Below are positions 1 to 7,827 of a stretch of 64,000 nucleotides of DNA, in pieces. Below the pieces are notes generated by a model that did not search any database, was not told the DNA's origin, and saw only the letters and a program-made list of their open reading frames with translations. Source of the DNA: Carnobacterium_A sp049673005. GTDB taxonomy: Bacteria > Bacillota > Bacilli > Lactobacillales > Carnobacteriaceae. A program made the translations under genes and the position numbers. The stretch lies in the NCBI RefSeq assembly GCF_049673005.1, contig NZ_JBATXB010000033.1, forward strand, positions 19,377 to 83,376, in the 5' to 3' direction. The stretch's first letter is position 1, and each line of letters begins with the position of its first letter.

Positions 1-250
1 GTTTATCTAATTCACACTCTGTTGCTGCGGAATAAAAAAATCTCGTAAACGCGCGAGCTTCTTTTTTTGCTAATGGGAGCTGTTTAAGCTTTTCTTCAAG
101 TATAGACCATTCGTTTTTTGGGTAACCAAATAGACAACCATCTAATCCTCTGGTTAAAATGAAAGTTGTCCCTAAGTCATTACGAAACTTAGCGGGCATA
201 ATTAATCGACCTTTTGCATCAATATTATGTTTATATTCACCCATTAACAT
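1..250 (-). CDS. mraZ: MraZ transcriptional regulator, N-terminal part (cut by window edge)
   Basis: DNA-binding regulator that opens the division and cell-wall (dcw) cluster; known MraZ proteins bind GTGG repeats in their own promoter. The visible 83 residues hold the first AbrB-like half, with MGEYKHNIDAKGRL near the start and GLDGCLFGYP further on, closely matching Bacillus MraZ. The rest, and presumably mraW/rsmH and ftsL, lie beyond the left edge. The ATG ending at 250 is chosen because a GGGGTGAG ribosome site precedes it at proper spacing. The gene is partial only because of the window boundary. Confidence 0.95.
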   Translation of the reverse strand, partial: MLMGEYKHNIDAKGRLIMPAKFRNDLGTTFILTRGLDGCLFGYPKNEWSILEEKLKQLPLAKKEARAFTRFFYSAATECELDK

Positions 251-290
251 GTCTAAACTCACCCCACCATCAGTAGATGTTTTTAGTCTA

Positions 291-314
291 CCACATTGCC
301 CCACTTTCCACCAC
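291..314 (-). promoter_or_regulatory. MraZ operator: three GTGG boxes at 10-bp period
   Basis: On the minus strand GTGG occurs at 314-311, 304-301 and 294-291, exactly one helical turn apart, with an extra overlapping GTGG at 311-308. This is the known arrangement of MraZ boxes upstream of mraZ, so autoregulation of the dcw cluster is the natural reading. It sits about 40 bp upstream of the mraZ start codon. Confidence 0.85.
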
Positions 315-363
315 AATAATAAGATACATTTCAAAAAAAAAAGACTATTGAACTATTTGTTGG

Positions 364-380
364 TTGTTTATCTTAAACAA
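364..380. repeat. Palindrome TTGTTTA-tct-TAAACAA upstream of mraZ
   Basis: A perfect 7-bp inverted repeat with a 3-nt centre lies about 50 bp upstream of the MraZ boxes. It has no T-run that would make it a terminator. It could be an operator for a dimeric regulator of the dcw promoter. No family is assigned. Confidence 0.4.
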
Positions 381-435
381 AAGAAACATATAGTAAATAC
401 CTAGGTGGTGACTTTTCCCAAATAAAAAACAAAAA

Positions 436-471
436 AGTAGTAAGATAGATTAAAAAATCCATCTTACTACT
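436..471 (-). terminator. Intrinsic terminator after the DUF3397 gene
   Basis: Arms AGTAGTAAGAT (436-446) and ATCTTACTACT (461-471) pair perfectly. On the minus strand the hairpin is followed by a T-rich tract (435-421). It overlaps the stop codon of the DUF3397 gene and separates it from the mraZ control region. Confidence 0.85.
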
Positions 472-854
472 TAAAAAATCAGTAATTTATTTAAAATATT
501 AACTCCTACTAAAGAATAATATGTGAATAAAGAAAATATAAATACAAAGCGCCAATATGTTTTAAAAAAGCGACTATAAATAATTTCTCCTTTTTTATAA
601 GCTAGAAAAATCGCAATAATCATACCTAAACTAAATAGAATAATTAAATAGTAAGGAAAGATAGACATGTTGAAAGTTTGTATACTTAGAATTTGGATAC
701 CCATCATCAAATAAGGGACCATCAAATCTGCAAGCTTAATTCTAATTTCTTGTTTCTTAAAATGATTATTAATACTTTTGCTAAAAATATATAGTAATAA
801 AATTGGTATAATATAAAGAACAATATCCGCTAACTTAAACATAGATTGATTCAA
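471..854 (-). CDS. DUF3397 family small membrane protein
   Basis: A 127-residue hydrophobic protein with about four predicted membrane helices (roughly residues 7-23, 44-60, 65-84, 101-122) and short charged loops. It resembles the DUF3397 family, which often lies between rpmF and mraZ in Lactobacillales; the function is unknown. The start is a TTG at 854, because AGGAG lies 7 nt before it; the first ATG (842) would be about 20 nt from that site. The gene ends in a strong terminator. The family call rests on hydropathy, length and position. Confidence 0.7.
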   Translation of the reverse strand: MNQSMFKLADIVLYIIPILLLYIFSKSINNHFKKQEIRIKLADLMVPYLMMGIQILSIQTFNMSIFPYYLIILFSLGMIIAIFLAYKKGEIIYSRFFKTYWRFVFIFSLFTYYSLVGVNILNKLLIF

Positions 855-991
855 GTTTATTCTCCTTTCAATTAAAATAATAATTCTACCTTTTAAATTG
901 ATCTCTTGTTCAATTTACATTAATTTTGTATTTTTGTATAGTTATACTATTTGGGTCCTTTAAGTTAATCATATGTATTTTTCTGCAAAGT

Positions 992-1026
992 AAAACACCC
1001 TTGAGCCATGGTCTCAAGGGTGTTTT
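992..1026 (-). terminator. Terminator of yceD-rpmF
   Basis: Fourteen-base arms AAAACACCCTTGAG (992-1005) and CTCAAGGGTGTTTT (1013-1026) pair perfectly around a 7-nt loop. The minus strand ends in a T run. It lies just downstream of the rpmF stop. Confidence 0.9.
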
Positions 1027-1053
1027 TAACATTATCTCAAGATACTGTTAGTA

Positions 1054-1233
1054 TTATGCTTCTTTACTTACTACTTCTTTTCCATCGTAGTGGCCACATG
1101 CTGCACAAACGTGGTGACTTTTTTTCAATTCACTACAGTTAGGACAAGCATTCATGCCAGGCACTTCTAATTTAAAATGCGTACGGCGTCTGTTTTTCTT
1201 AGCTTTTGATGTTCTTCTTTTTGGTACTGCCAT
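1054..1233 (-). CDS. rpmF: 50S ribosomal protein L32
   Basis: A 59-residue protein starting MAVPKRRTSKAKKNRRRTH and ending in EVVSKEA, of normal L32 length. The zinc-ribbon type is kept: CPNC (Cys30, Cys33) and CAAC (Cys43, Cys46). AAGGAGG precedes the ATG. It follows yceD with a 66-bp gap, the usual pairing. The four-cysteine form depends on zinc; no cysteine-free paralogue is seen in the window. Confidence 0.97.
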   Translation of the reverse strand: MAVPKRRTSKAKKNRRRTHFKLEVPGMNACPNCSELKKSHHVCAACGHYDGKEVVSKEA

Positions 1234-1299
1234 TATCTACACCTCCTTAAAATTTCTTCTGCTCTTTATTTGTTAGTTTGAAAAGAGAAGATTTAAGCT

Positions 1300-1866
1300 C
1301 TAATCTAACTTCTTATCATCAGATTCATTTTTAAATAAATCTTTCAAACCTGCAAAACGAGGATCTAAAGTTTCAGCTTTTTGTGCTGCTTTTTCTGATA
1401 TAAAATCATCCTCAGACATAACAACCCAATCATTTCCACTTGGCATTTTATTTTCCTCTTCTTCTTCTTCAGTAAACACCTGAATCGGAATATTTAACAA
1501 GACCGCATCTTCTATTGCTTCGGATAAGTCGAGCCAATCATTCTCTAGTTGAATAACCGTTCCTTCTTCTTCATCAAATTCGCGACTTGCTACATTTTCT
1601 GGAATATAAATCTCGTCTACCTCTAAAGATAAAGGTATTAATACTGGTTCTAATGATCTTGCGGAAGGTAGTGTCACATTTAATGAAACAACCATATGAA
1701 GCAAGATCTCGTTTTCTTGAACAATTAGATTTCCTTCCAAAAGAATTGGAGATACGTCTAAAATTTCTTTATCTCTCTTTGTCAATGACTTTTTCAAATC
1801 AACTGTCTCAGAAAAAACAAGCGGTTCAAAGCGGTATTTTTGCAATTCGTTTAATGACCATTTCAT
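1300..1866 (-). CDS. YceD (DUF177) family protein
   Basis: A 188-residue acidic protein of the YceD/DUF177 family, linked to large-subunit rRNA accumulation and nearly always encoded upstream of rpmF. Visible family marks are the NDWLDLSEAIEDAVLLNIP stretch (about residues 108-126) and the DPRFAGLKDLF tail. The start at 1866 has AGGAG at good spacing. A consensus promoter lies just upstream at 1896-1924, so yceD-rpmF forms its own two-gene unit ended by the hairpin at 992-1026. Confidence 0.9.
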   Translation of the reverse strand: MKWSLNELQKYRFEPLVFSETVDLKKSLTKRDKEILDVSPILLEGNLIVQENEILLHMVVSLNVTLPSARSLEPVLIPLSLEVDEIYIPENVASREFDEEEGTVIQLENDWLDLSEAIEDAVLLNIPIQVFTEEEEEENKMPSGNDWVVMSEDDFISEKAAQKAETLDPRFAGLKDLFKNESDDKKLD

Positions 1867-1886
1867 TTTTCATCACTCCTAAAGCA

Positions 1887-1921
1887 ACAAAGGTAATTAT
1901 ACTAGTCTAACATACCTTTGT
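1887..1921. repeat. Inverted repeat around the yceD-rpmF promoter
   Basis: ACAAAGGTA (1887-1895) and TACCTTTGT (1913-1921) form a perfect 9-bp inverted repeat with a 17-nt centre. One arm directly abuts the -10 box and the other overlaps the -35 box. There is no T-run, so it is not a terminator. It looks like an operator, but no regulator family is recognised. Confidence 0.5.
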
Positions 1922-1924
1922 CAA
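1896..1924 (-). promoter_or_regulatory. Consensus sigma-A promoter of yceD-rpmF
   Basis: TTGACA (1924-1919), 17-nt spacer, TATAAT (1901-1896) on the minus strand: a full match to the consensus. The yceD start codon follows 30 bp further. Confidence 0.92.
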
Positions 1925-1993
1925 CGTATTTTACCTTACACTAAAAAGCTTGTAATACTTGTTTTCATATAAATTTTCATGTGAAAATAAAAA

Positions 1994-3190
1994 TTAAATT
2001 AAGATTATTGGTTGTCTTCGATAATCTTGGGGTCGCATTATAGTAGTATAACCTAAATTATAAATCTCTCCTGCTTTAATATCTAATTCCCAAAGAGAAG
2101 AATTTTTTTTATTTATATTATTAATTATAGGCAAATGAACAGTTTTCTTTACTTGTTTTAGATAAGCCTGACCAGTTTTATTAAAACCTAATAGATGTAT
2201 CGCTCTAGGCAAGTCTATCTGTGGTTTTATTTCTGCATCTTTAATATTTAATAAGATATATACACATAATCGTTGCAACCTCACCCAAGTATAACGTTTA
2301 TTTTTTACTAATGAAATAAAATCTTTAAAATTATCTGACTCCTTAACTTTTTGTTTTAATCGGAATTCAATTCCTTCTTTCATTTGGTAAACTAAACCTA
2401 ATTCTTCAACTGATTGATTAATTAGTTGATACTTGAGCAGAGGCCAATATTTTTCCCAGGTTACCCATTCAGACTCAACTAATAACTTATGGCTAGATTC
2501 TGGTAGGAATTCTCTTAAACTAGATACTGATTTTTCTTTATCTATGGTATCAGTTAACTCCATCCGAATAGCAGTAGCACTGGCTATTCCCTGATTCTTC
2601 GTTATCTCTTTATCGTGGTATGAAGATTTTATCCGTTTAATAGGAAATAACTTCATTGGATCAGCGTATTTAGCATTTTCTTTCGCGTAGGCAAGACCTA
2701 ATATCGTATTAGGAGATGTTAAGTCAAGAGGTGTTTCCGGAAGATATTCTTGCATTATTTGGTTCATTTGAAAAGCATAGCTAGAACCATTATTTTTCAG
2801 TTCATTGAAACGTTCTTCTATATCCGAATCTTTTTTATTAAGTTTCTCTACCATAGTGTAATAATCGATAGCCTTTCCAGTTTCTGCTCCAAAGCAAAAG
2901 TTCTGACAACCTAGTGCATGAAGCAAAGCTATGCCTCCTCTAGCAAAATAATCCGCTGGTTGGACACTAAAAGCTATTGGAAGTTCAACGACTAAGTCGG
3001 CTCCACTAGATAAAGCCATTTGCGCACGGGTCCACTTATCTACAATTGCTGGCTCTCCTCGCTGTAAAAAATTACCACTCATTACAACAATAATGATTTC
3101 CGCATTTGTATTTTTTTTAGCTTGTTCGATATGATAAAGATGACCGTTATGAAATGGATTATATTCTACAATAAGACCGCAACTCTTCAT
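1994..3190 (-). CDS. tmcAL: tRNA(Met) cytidine acetate ligase (YlbM/TmcAL)
   Basis: Predicted to make N4-acetylcytidine at the wobble position of elongator tRNA-Met from acetate and ATP. The 398 residues begin with the nucleotidyltransferase signature GLIVEYNPFHNGHLYHIEQA (HxGH-type), followed by MSGNFLQRGEPA, DLVVELP and TSPNTILGLAYAK, all typical of YlbM/TmcAL. The start ATG has GAGGATG upstream. It follows recQ by 14 bp, so the two are probably cotranscribed. No clear terminator separates it from the yceD promoter. Confidence 0.9.
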   Translation of the reverse strand: MKSCGLIVEYNPFHNGHLYHIEQAKKNTNAEIIIVVMSGNFLQRGEPAIVDKWTRAQMALSSGADLVVELPIAFSVQPADYFARGGIALLHALGCQNFCFGAETGKAIDYYTMVEKLNKKDSDIEERFNELKNNGSSYAFQMNQIMQEYLPETPLDLTSPNTILGLAYAKENAKYADPMKLFPIKRIKSSYHDKEITKNQGIASATAIRMELTDTIDKEKSVSSLREFLPESSHKLLVESEWVTWEKYWPLLKYQLINQSVEELGLVYQMKEGIEFRLKQKVKESDNFKDFISLVKNKRYTWVRLQRLCVYILLNIKDAEIKPQIDLPRAIHLLGFNKTGQAYLKQVKKTVHLPIINNINKKNSSLWELDIKAGEIYNLGYTTIMRPQDYRRQPIILI

Positions 3191-3204
3191 TTTACATCCT
3201 CACT

Positions 3205-4974
3205 TTAGCTGATAACTGATATTTCTCTTAATGCTTCAAGAAATACGGATCCATATTTTTCTAATTTATTTTCTCCTACGCCTTTAACCAATAATAACTC
3301 TTTGTCAGTTTGAGGCATTGCCTGGCACATTTGTTTCAGGGTTTCATCTGAAAAAATAAGATAAGGTGGTACTTTTTGTAATGTTGCTAATCCTTTTCTA
3401 ATTTCACGTAAACGATCAAACAAACGATCATCTATTGCAACTTTATGAGCTTTCTGAGCTTGTTTACGCGTAACTTTACTTTTTCCCTTTAGTACCAAAG
3501 CACCTTTTTCAGTAATTCTTAATAAGGGGTATTGTCCATCAGTTGGTGTTAAGTATTTTTCTGCCGTTAGATAGTCAATAAGTTGTGTTACTTCTTTTTG
3601 TGGCATCCCGTTCATTAAACCATATGTTGATAGCTCTTCAAATTTCCATTGCTTTATTTTCTGATCTTTTGAACCTGTTAAAACTTTCATAACCATAGAC
3701 TTCCCAAACGTTTCTCCCATTCGCTTAACACAAGATAATACTTTTTGGGTATCTTTAGTGATGTCAATAGCTTCACGTTCATCTAAACAATTAGTACATT
3801 GTCCACATTCAGTACATTGATCACCAAAATAGTGAACAATATAACACTGTAGACACATTTGAGTTGAGCCATATTGAGCCATTTCTCTTATTTTTGTATA
3901 TTCTAATTTTTTATGCTCTTCGTCCATGTCTGATTGCTCAACAAAATAATATTGAATTTGTATATCTTGTGGTGAAAACAATAAAATCGCATCACTAGGT
4001 AATCCATCACGTCCTGCACGACCGGCTTCTTGGTAGTAAGCTTCGATATTTTTCGGTATCTGATAATGAATAACAAATCGTACATTACTCTTATCTATAC
4101 CCATTCCAAAAGCGTTCGTTGCCACCATTACCGTTACTTCATCATAAAGAAATTTTTCCTGCCATTCATTTCGTTCATTTTCTTTCATCCCGCCATGGTA
4201 TTTTCCTACAGGTATTTTCTTTGATTGCAATAATTCATAAATTCTTTCAACTTCTTTACGGGTACTAGCGTAAATAATGCCAGATTGTCCCTCATTTATT
4301 TTCAAATAATCTAATAAATAACGATTACGCTCTTGTCCTTTAACAACTTGAAAAGCTAAATTAGTTCGTACAAATCCAGTGTTGACATAATTTTCCTCAT
4401 CAATGTTTAATAGCTGAAGGATATCATTTGATACAATTGGTGTCGCTGTCGCAGTCAAGGCTAAGATAGTTGGTCGATACGAAAAATGTTGGATTGTCTC
4501 ACACAAAGATAAATAACTAGGCCTAAAATCATGTCCCCATTGAGATATACAATGCGCTTCATCTATTGCAATAACCGAAACTTTAATTGATTGCATTAAA
4601 TAAAATATTTCCTCGGTTTGAAATCGTTCAGGAGCCACATAAACTAACTTGTAGTCTCCATTACTAGCATTTCTTAAGCGTTCATTCATTTCTTGAGTAG
4701 TCAATGTACTATTTAGGAATGTCGCCGATATACCTAGTTCAGTTAACGCATCTACTTGATCTTTCATTAATGAAATAAGAGGAGAAATAACGATTGTAAT
4801 ACCATCGAAAATTAAGGCAGGAATTTGGTAGCATATCGATTTCCCGCCGCCTGTTGGCATAATGGCTAAAGAATCCTTTCCATTTAAAACATTTTCTATT
4901 ACTTCTGTTTGTCCCGATCTAAACTCGTTGTATCCATAAATTTCTTGTAACAATTGTCGGGCTTTTTCAAGCAT
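3205..4974 (-). CDS. recQ: ATP-dependent DNA helicase RecQ
   Basis: A 3'-to-5' helicase of DNA repair and recombination, 589 residues (normal length). The Walker A motif is MPTGGGKS (about residues 39-46) and the DEAH box is AIDEAHCISQWGHDFRPSYL. The helicase-C part includes GMGIDKSNVRFVIH and QEAGRAGRDG. A zinc-binding cluster (CLQC...CTECGQCTNC) and a C-terminal HRDC domain (RLREIRKGLA...LLLVKGVGENKLEKYG) follow. GGAGGG precedes the ATG. It is first in a unit with tmcAL. Confidence 0.95.
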   Translation of the reverse strand: MLEKARQLLQEIYGYNEFRSGQTEVIENVLNGKDSLAIMPTGGGKSICYQIPALIFDGITIVISPLISLMKDQVDALTELGISATFLNSTLTTQEMNERLRNASNGDYKLVYVAPERFQTEEIFYLMQSIKVSVIAIDEAHCISQWGHDFRPSYLSLCETIQHFSYRPTILALTATATPIVSNDILQLLNIDEENYVNTGFVRTNLAFQVVKGQERNRYLLDYLKINEGQSGIIYASTRKEVERIYELLQSKKIPVGKYHGGMKENERNEWQEKFLYDEVTVMVATNAFGMGIDKSNVRFVIHYQIPKNIEAYYQEAGRAGRDGLPSDAILLFSPQDIQIQYYFVEQSDMDEEHKKLEYTKIREMAQYGSTQMCLQCYIVHYFGDQCTECGQCTNCLDEREAIDITKDTQKVLSCVKRMGETFGKSMVMKVLTGSKDQKIKQWKFEELSTYGLMNGMPQKEVTQLIDYLTAEKYLTPTDGQYPLLRITEKGALVLKGKSKVTRKQAQKAHKVAIDDRLFDRLREIRKGLATLQKVPPYLIFSDETLKQMCQAMPQTDKELLLVKGVGENKLEKYGSVFLEALREISVIS

Positions 4975-5020
4975 AATTTAACCCTCCATTTTTATAAACA
5001 TATATTTTATCTGATAGATT

Positions 5021-5058
5021 AAAAAACAGAAAAATCAGTATCGATTTTCCTGTTTTTT
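5021..5058 (-). terminator. Terminator of the yqeG-yqeM operon
   Basis: Sixteen-base arms at 5021-5036 and 5043-5058 pair with a single G-U and flank a 6-nt loop. The minus-strand exit is a run of six T. It lies 34 bp beyond the yqeM stop. Confidence 0.85.
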
Positions 5059-5091
5059 TGAAGCGACTAGTAACTTAATACTCACACTTAC

Positions 5092-5826
5092 TTATTTTGA
5101 ACAGGCAAAAAACCAACGTACTGATTCTTTTTCTACTTCGCAATCACCAAAATTAGAATAAGCTTTTATTGAGCTGAACCCAGCTTGTTTAAGCATCTCA
5201 TAATAGGTTTGTAATGAGTACGTCCGTTCTTTATGTGTTTCATCGTAACGCTCATAAAGGTCAGTTTCTTTATCGTAAACGAAAAAAGTTAAATCATGCT
5301 CAATAGAATGCTTTGTTTCTCCTGAATAACTTTTCCAAAGAAAACTAATCTCTTCTGATTGGTCATTATACATATATCCCGGAAAAATTTCATCTACTTG
5401 ATAAGTAGAATGAACATCAAAAAGAAACGTCCCCGTCGAACCTAAAATTTTAGATACTTCTTTAAAAACACCTAAAACAGCTTCCTCATCTGGCATATAG
5501 CAGATAGAGTCTGAAAAACAAGTAACAACCTCGAACTCTCCTACTTCAGATAAATCTAGCATATCTCCTTCAATTAGAGGCAATTGTAGCCCAGCTGACA
5601 ACGCCCGTTCATTTGCAAGGCTAAGCATATTAGGTGATAGATCTAATCCCGTTACATCATAACCTCGCTTTTTTAACGTTACCGCTAAAGCACCAGTACC
5701 ACATGCTAATTCCAATAATCTTTGACCTTTATTTTGTAACTGTTGGTCTACGTAATGTCCCCAACGTTCATAAAGTGAGTCATCCATAATAGCATCATAA
5801 ACTTGAGCAAAGGTTTGATAGCTCAT
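5092..5826 (-). CDS. yqeM: YqeM-like class I SAM-dependent methyltransferase
   Basis: A 244-residue Rossmann methyltransferase. The SAM-binding loop is LLELACGTGALAVTL (about residues 37-51), followed by the acidic post-II motif GLDLSPNML. The substrate is not known. It starts 5 bp after rsfS stops and closes the yqe operon, as in Bacillus. No methylated target can be inferred from context, though its neighbours concern ribosome assembly. Confidence 0.85.
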   Translation of the reverse strand: MSYQTFAQVYDAIMDDSLYERWGHYVDQQLQNKGQRLLELACGTGALAVTLKKRGYDVTGLDLSPNMLSLANERALSAGLQLPLIEGDMLDLSEVGEFEVVTCFSDSICYMPDEEAVLGVFKEVSKILGSTGTFLFDVHSTYQVDEIFPGYMYNDQSEEISFLWKSYSGETKHSIEHDLTFFVYDKETDLYERYDETHKERTYSLQTYYEMLKQAGFSSIKAYSNFGDCEVEKESVRWFFACSK

Positions 5827-5831
5827 TTTTA

Positions 5832-6188
5832 TTAAACCATTTCCGTGATGTCAACTAACGGTGCATCACTCCATAATTTTTCAAGATTATAAAACGCACG
5901 CTCTGAATAATGGAAAACGTGAACTACAACATCGCCTAAATCAATTAATAACCATTTTGCTGAATCTCTACCTTCAACTCGTTTTACTTCGTAGCCGGCT
6001 TTTTGTGACAGACTGATAATTTCTTCTGCAATAGCTTGAACTTGCTTTTCACTATTTCCGTGCATAACTACGAAATAGTCTGCTAAAATCGAAACTCCTC
6101 TGACGTCCATAGCCATGATATCTTCTGCACGCTTATCATCTGCTGCTTTTACTACTAATCCTAATATTTTTTCGCTTGTTGCTGTCAT
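5832..6188 (-). CDS. rsfS: Ribosomal silencing factor RsfS
   Basis: A 118-residue RsfS/YbeB/Iojap protein, which binds L14 on the 50S subunit and blocks subunit joining when nutrients fall. Family marks are SILADYFVVMHGNSEKQVQAI, then RVEGRDSAKWLLIDLGDVVVHVF and the RAFYNLEKLWSDAP tail. AGGAGG precedes the ATG. It is encoded between yqeK and yqeM with gaps of 10 and 5 bp. Confidence 0.95.
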   Translation of the reverse strand: MTATSEKILGLVVKAADDKRAEDIMAMDVRGVSILADYFVVMHGNSEKQVQAIAEEIISLSQKAGYEVKRVEGRDSAKWLLIDLGDVVVHVFHYSERAFYNLEKLWSDAPLVDITEMV

Positions 6189-6198
6189 GTTGTTCCTC

Positions 6199-6807
6199 CT
6201 AGTTTTTTGCTACCCACGTATTATACGTTTCAATAGCCTTTGGATAAATCTCTCTTTGTTTTGAAATTAGATACTGTAATGTGTGTTTTGTTTCAAATGC
6301 CACAGCTTGTGCTAAATCACTTTTAGCTAATTTCCTTGCTTCATCTACGCCAGGAAAATCACGGCTTGGCTCTACGTAGTCAGCAACATAAATAATTTGT
6401 TCCAACAAACCCATTTTAGGAGAACCCACTGTATGATAACGAATAGCGTTTACTATCTCTTCGTCTTCAATACGTAATTCTTTCTTCACTAAAATTGCTC
6501 CTACAGGTCCATGCCAAATCTCACTACCATACTGCAGCAAATCTAAATCCAAACTTTCACTAATGATTAAATCCTGCATTTCTTGCGGGTTTCTTTCTTT
6601 AGCGTAGTCATGAGTTAACGCGGCTATACTCGCTGCTTCAATCGAAACATTGTAAAGTTGTGCTAACTCGACAGCAACTTCTTCAACTCCAAGCACGTGT
6701 TTAAAACGTATCTCACTCATTTGTGACTGAACCTTATTAATTAATTCATCTCTCGTGAGCTGAGTATAGTCGCTGCTATAAAATACGTCAGTTGATTTTA
6801 TCATCAT
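6199..6807 (-). CDS. yqeK: YqeK, HD-domain (p)ppApp/Ap4A hydrolase family
   Basis: A 202-residue HD-superfamily phosphohydrolase. RFKHVLGVEEVAVELA supplies the first histidine, ALTHDYAKE the HD pair, IWHGPVGAILV the next histidine, and RYHTVGSPKMGLLEQIIYVADYVEPSR the last metal ligand. YqeK proteins split Ap4A symmetrically into two ADP. It overlaps the nadD end by 20 bp (ATGATG within the nadD tail), which implies translational coupling. NAD synthesis and dinucleotide clean-up are thus linked in one operon. Confidence 0.92.
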   Translation of the reverse strand: MMIKSTDVFYSSDYTQLTRDELINKVQSQMSEIRFKHVLGVEEVAVELAQLYNVSIEAASIAALTHDYAKERNPQEMQDLIISESLDLDLLQYGSEIWHGPVGAILVKKELRIEDEEIVNAIRYHTVGSPKMGLLEQIIYVADYVEPSRDFPGVDEARKLAKSDLAQAVAFETKHTLQYLISKQREIYPKAIETYNTWVAKN

Positions 6808-7441
6808 TTTGATATAATCCCTTCTCTTGAATGTATTTTAATGTTTTTTCTGGAATCAAATACTTTACAGAACAATTACTTTTTATTTTTTCTCTTAACA
6901 TTGTCGAACTGATATCAACTGACGGCACATCAACCCAGATAAGAGGATAATCAGTCATTAAAGCATAACCAGGACGGTTTACCCCTACAAACTGAACTAA
7001 CTGTTTTAACTGATCAATCTTGTACCATTTCGGTAAATATTCAACCATATCCCCACCGATAATAAAATAGTAATCGGTATCCGGATGCTGTTCTGCTAAT
7101 TGAATCATCGTTTCGTAAGTGAAGCTTTTTCCACCACGATCAATTTCCGTTTTTTCAACGTAAAAAAAAGGATTATCTTGAATAGCTGCTTCTACCATTT
7201 CTAAGCGATAAACAGCATCAATTGTTCTTTTTTTATCTTGATGCGGAGGAATGAAGCTTGGCATGAAAAAAATTTTATCTAAATCAAGTTGTCGGCAAAC
7301 TTGATCAGCAATTATTAAGTGGCCTACATGTGGAGGATTAAAGGTTCCACCTAAAATCCCTACTTTTTTTCGCTCAATTTCCAAAGGATTTCTATTTAGT
7401 AAGTCCTCTGTTTGATTAAAAGAAACTGCTTGCCTTTTCAA
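6788..7441 (-). CDS. nadD: Nicotinate-nucleotide adenylyltransferase
   Basis: Adenylates nicotinate mononucleotide in NAD synthesis. The core motif GILGGTFNPPHVGHLIIADQ carries the HxGH signature, and SVDISSTMLREKIK is the usual C-terminal ISST motif. The N-terminus is about 28 residues longer than in Bacillus, as is common in enterococci. A TTG at 7441 preceded by AAAGGTGAT is preferred; a GTG at 7450 is the alternative and adds three residues. It follows yhbY closely and overlaps yqeK. Confidence 0.93.
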   Translation of the reverse strand: MKRQAVSFNQTEDLLNRNPLEIERKKVGILGGTFNPPHVGHLIIADQVCRQLDLDKIFFMPSFIPPHQDKKRTIDAVYRLEMVEAAIQDNPFFYVEKTEIDRGGKSFTYETMIQLAEQHPDTDYYFIIGGDMVEYLPKWYKIDQLKQLVQFVGVNRPGYALMTDYPLIWVDVPSVDISSTMLREKIKSNCSVKYLIPEKTLKYIQEKGLYQNDDKIN

Positions 7442-7464
7442 AATAATCACCTTTCCTCACCGAA

Positions 7465-7785
7465 TTATTTTTTTCTTTTTGTCGGAATTTGTGTTGAAAT
7501 TCGTTGATACTTTTCTTGTGTAGAAGGCTGAAATAACACAATGACTCGACCAATAATTTGGACTACTTCACATCCTAAATCTGCTTCAATCTTATTGGCT
7601 ACTTCTTGGGCTGTTTCATCTGTATTTTGTAGTAAACTAATTTTTAGTAGTTCTCTTTTTTCAAGTGCTTCACCTATTTGAATAATAACTTCTTTATTCA
7701 AACCGTTTTTCCCAATCTGGAAAATAGGATTTAAGTGATGTGCCTTACTTCTTAAAAAACGTTTTTGCTTTCCTGTTAAATCCAT
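7465..7785 (-). CDS. yhbY: YhbY-type CRM-domain RNA-binding protein
   Basis: A 106-residue protein with the CRM fold (YhbY/YqeI family), associated with pre-50S particles. Visible marks are LTGKQKRFLRSKAHHL at the start and the GKNGL loop (GxxG-type) near residue 28. The longer frame starts at 7821, but its TTG has no ribosome site; the ATG at 7785 is preceded by TGGAG at 7 nt and gives the standard N-terminus. Bacillus has aroE between yqeH and yhbY; here yqeH is the direct neighbour. Confidence 0.92.
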   Translation of the reverse strand: MDLTGKQKRFLRSKAHHLNPIFQIGKNGLNKEVIIQIGEALEKRELLKISLLQNTDETAQEVANKIEADLGCEVVQIIGRVIVLFQPSTQEKYQRISTQIPTKRKK

Positions 7786-7827
7786 TTTCCCACTCCAGTT
7801 AAATCGATCTCTCGATTCCAATTTTTA

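Noticed and set aside
159..404. 81-residue plus-strand frame over the mraZ start
   Set aside because: Overlaps mraZ and its operator antisense; composition is not protein-like and no ribosome site is present.
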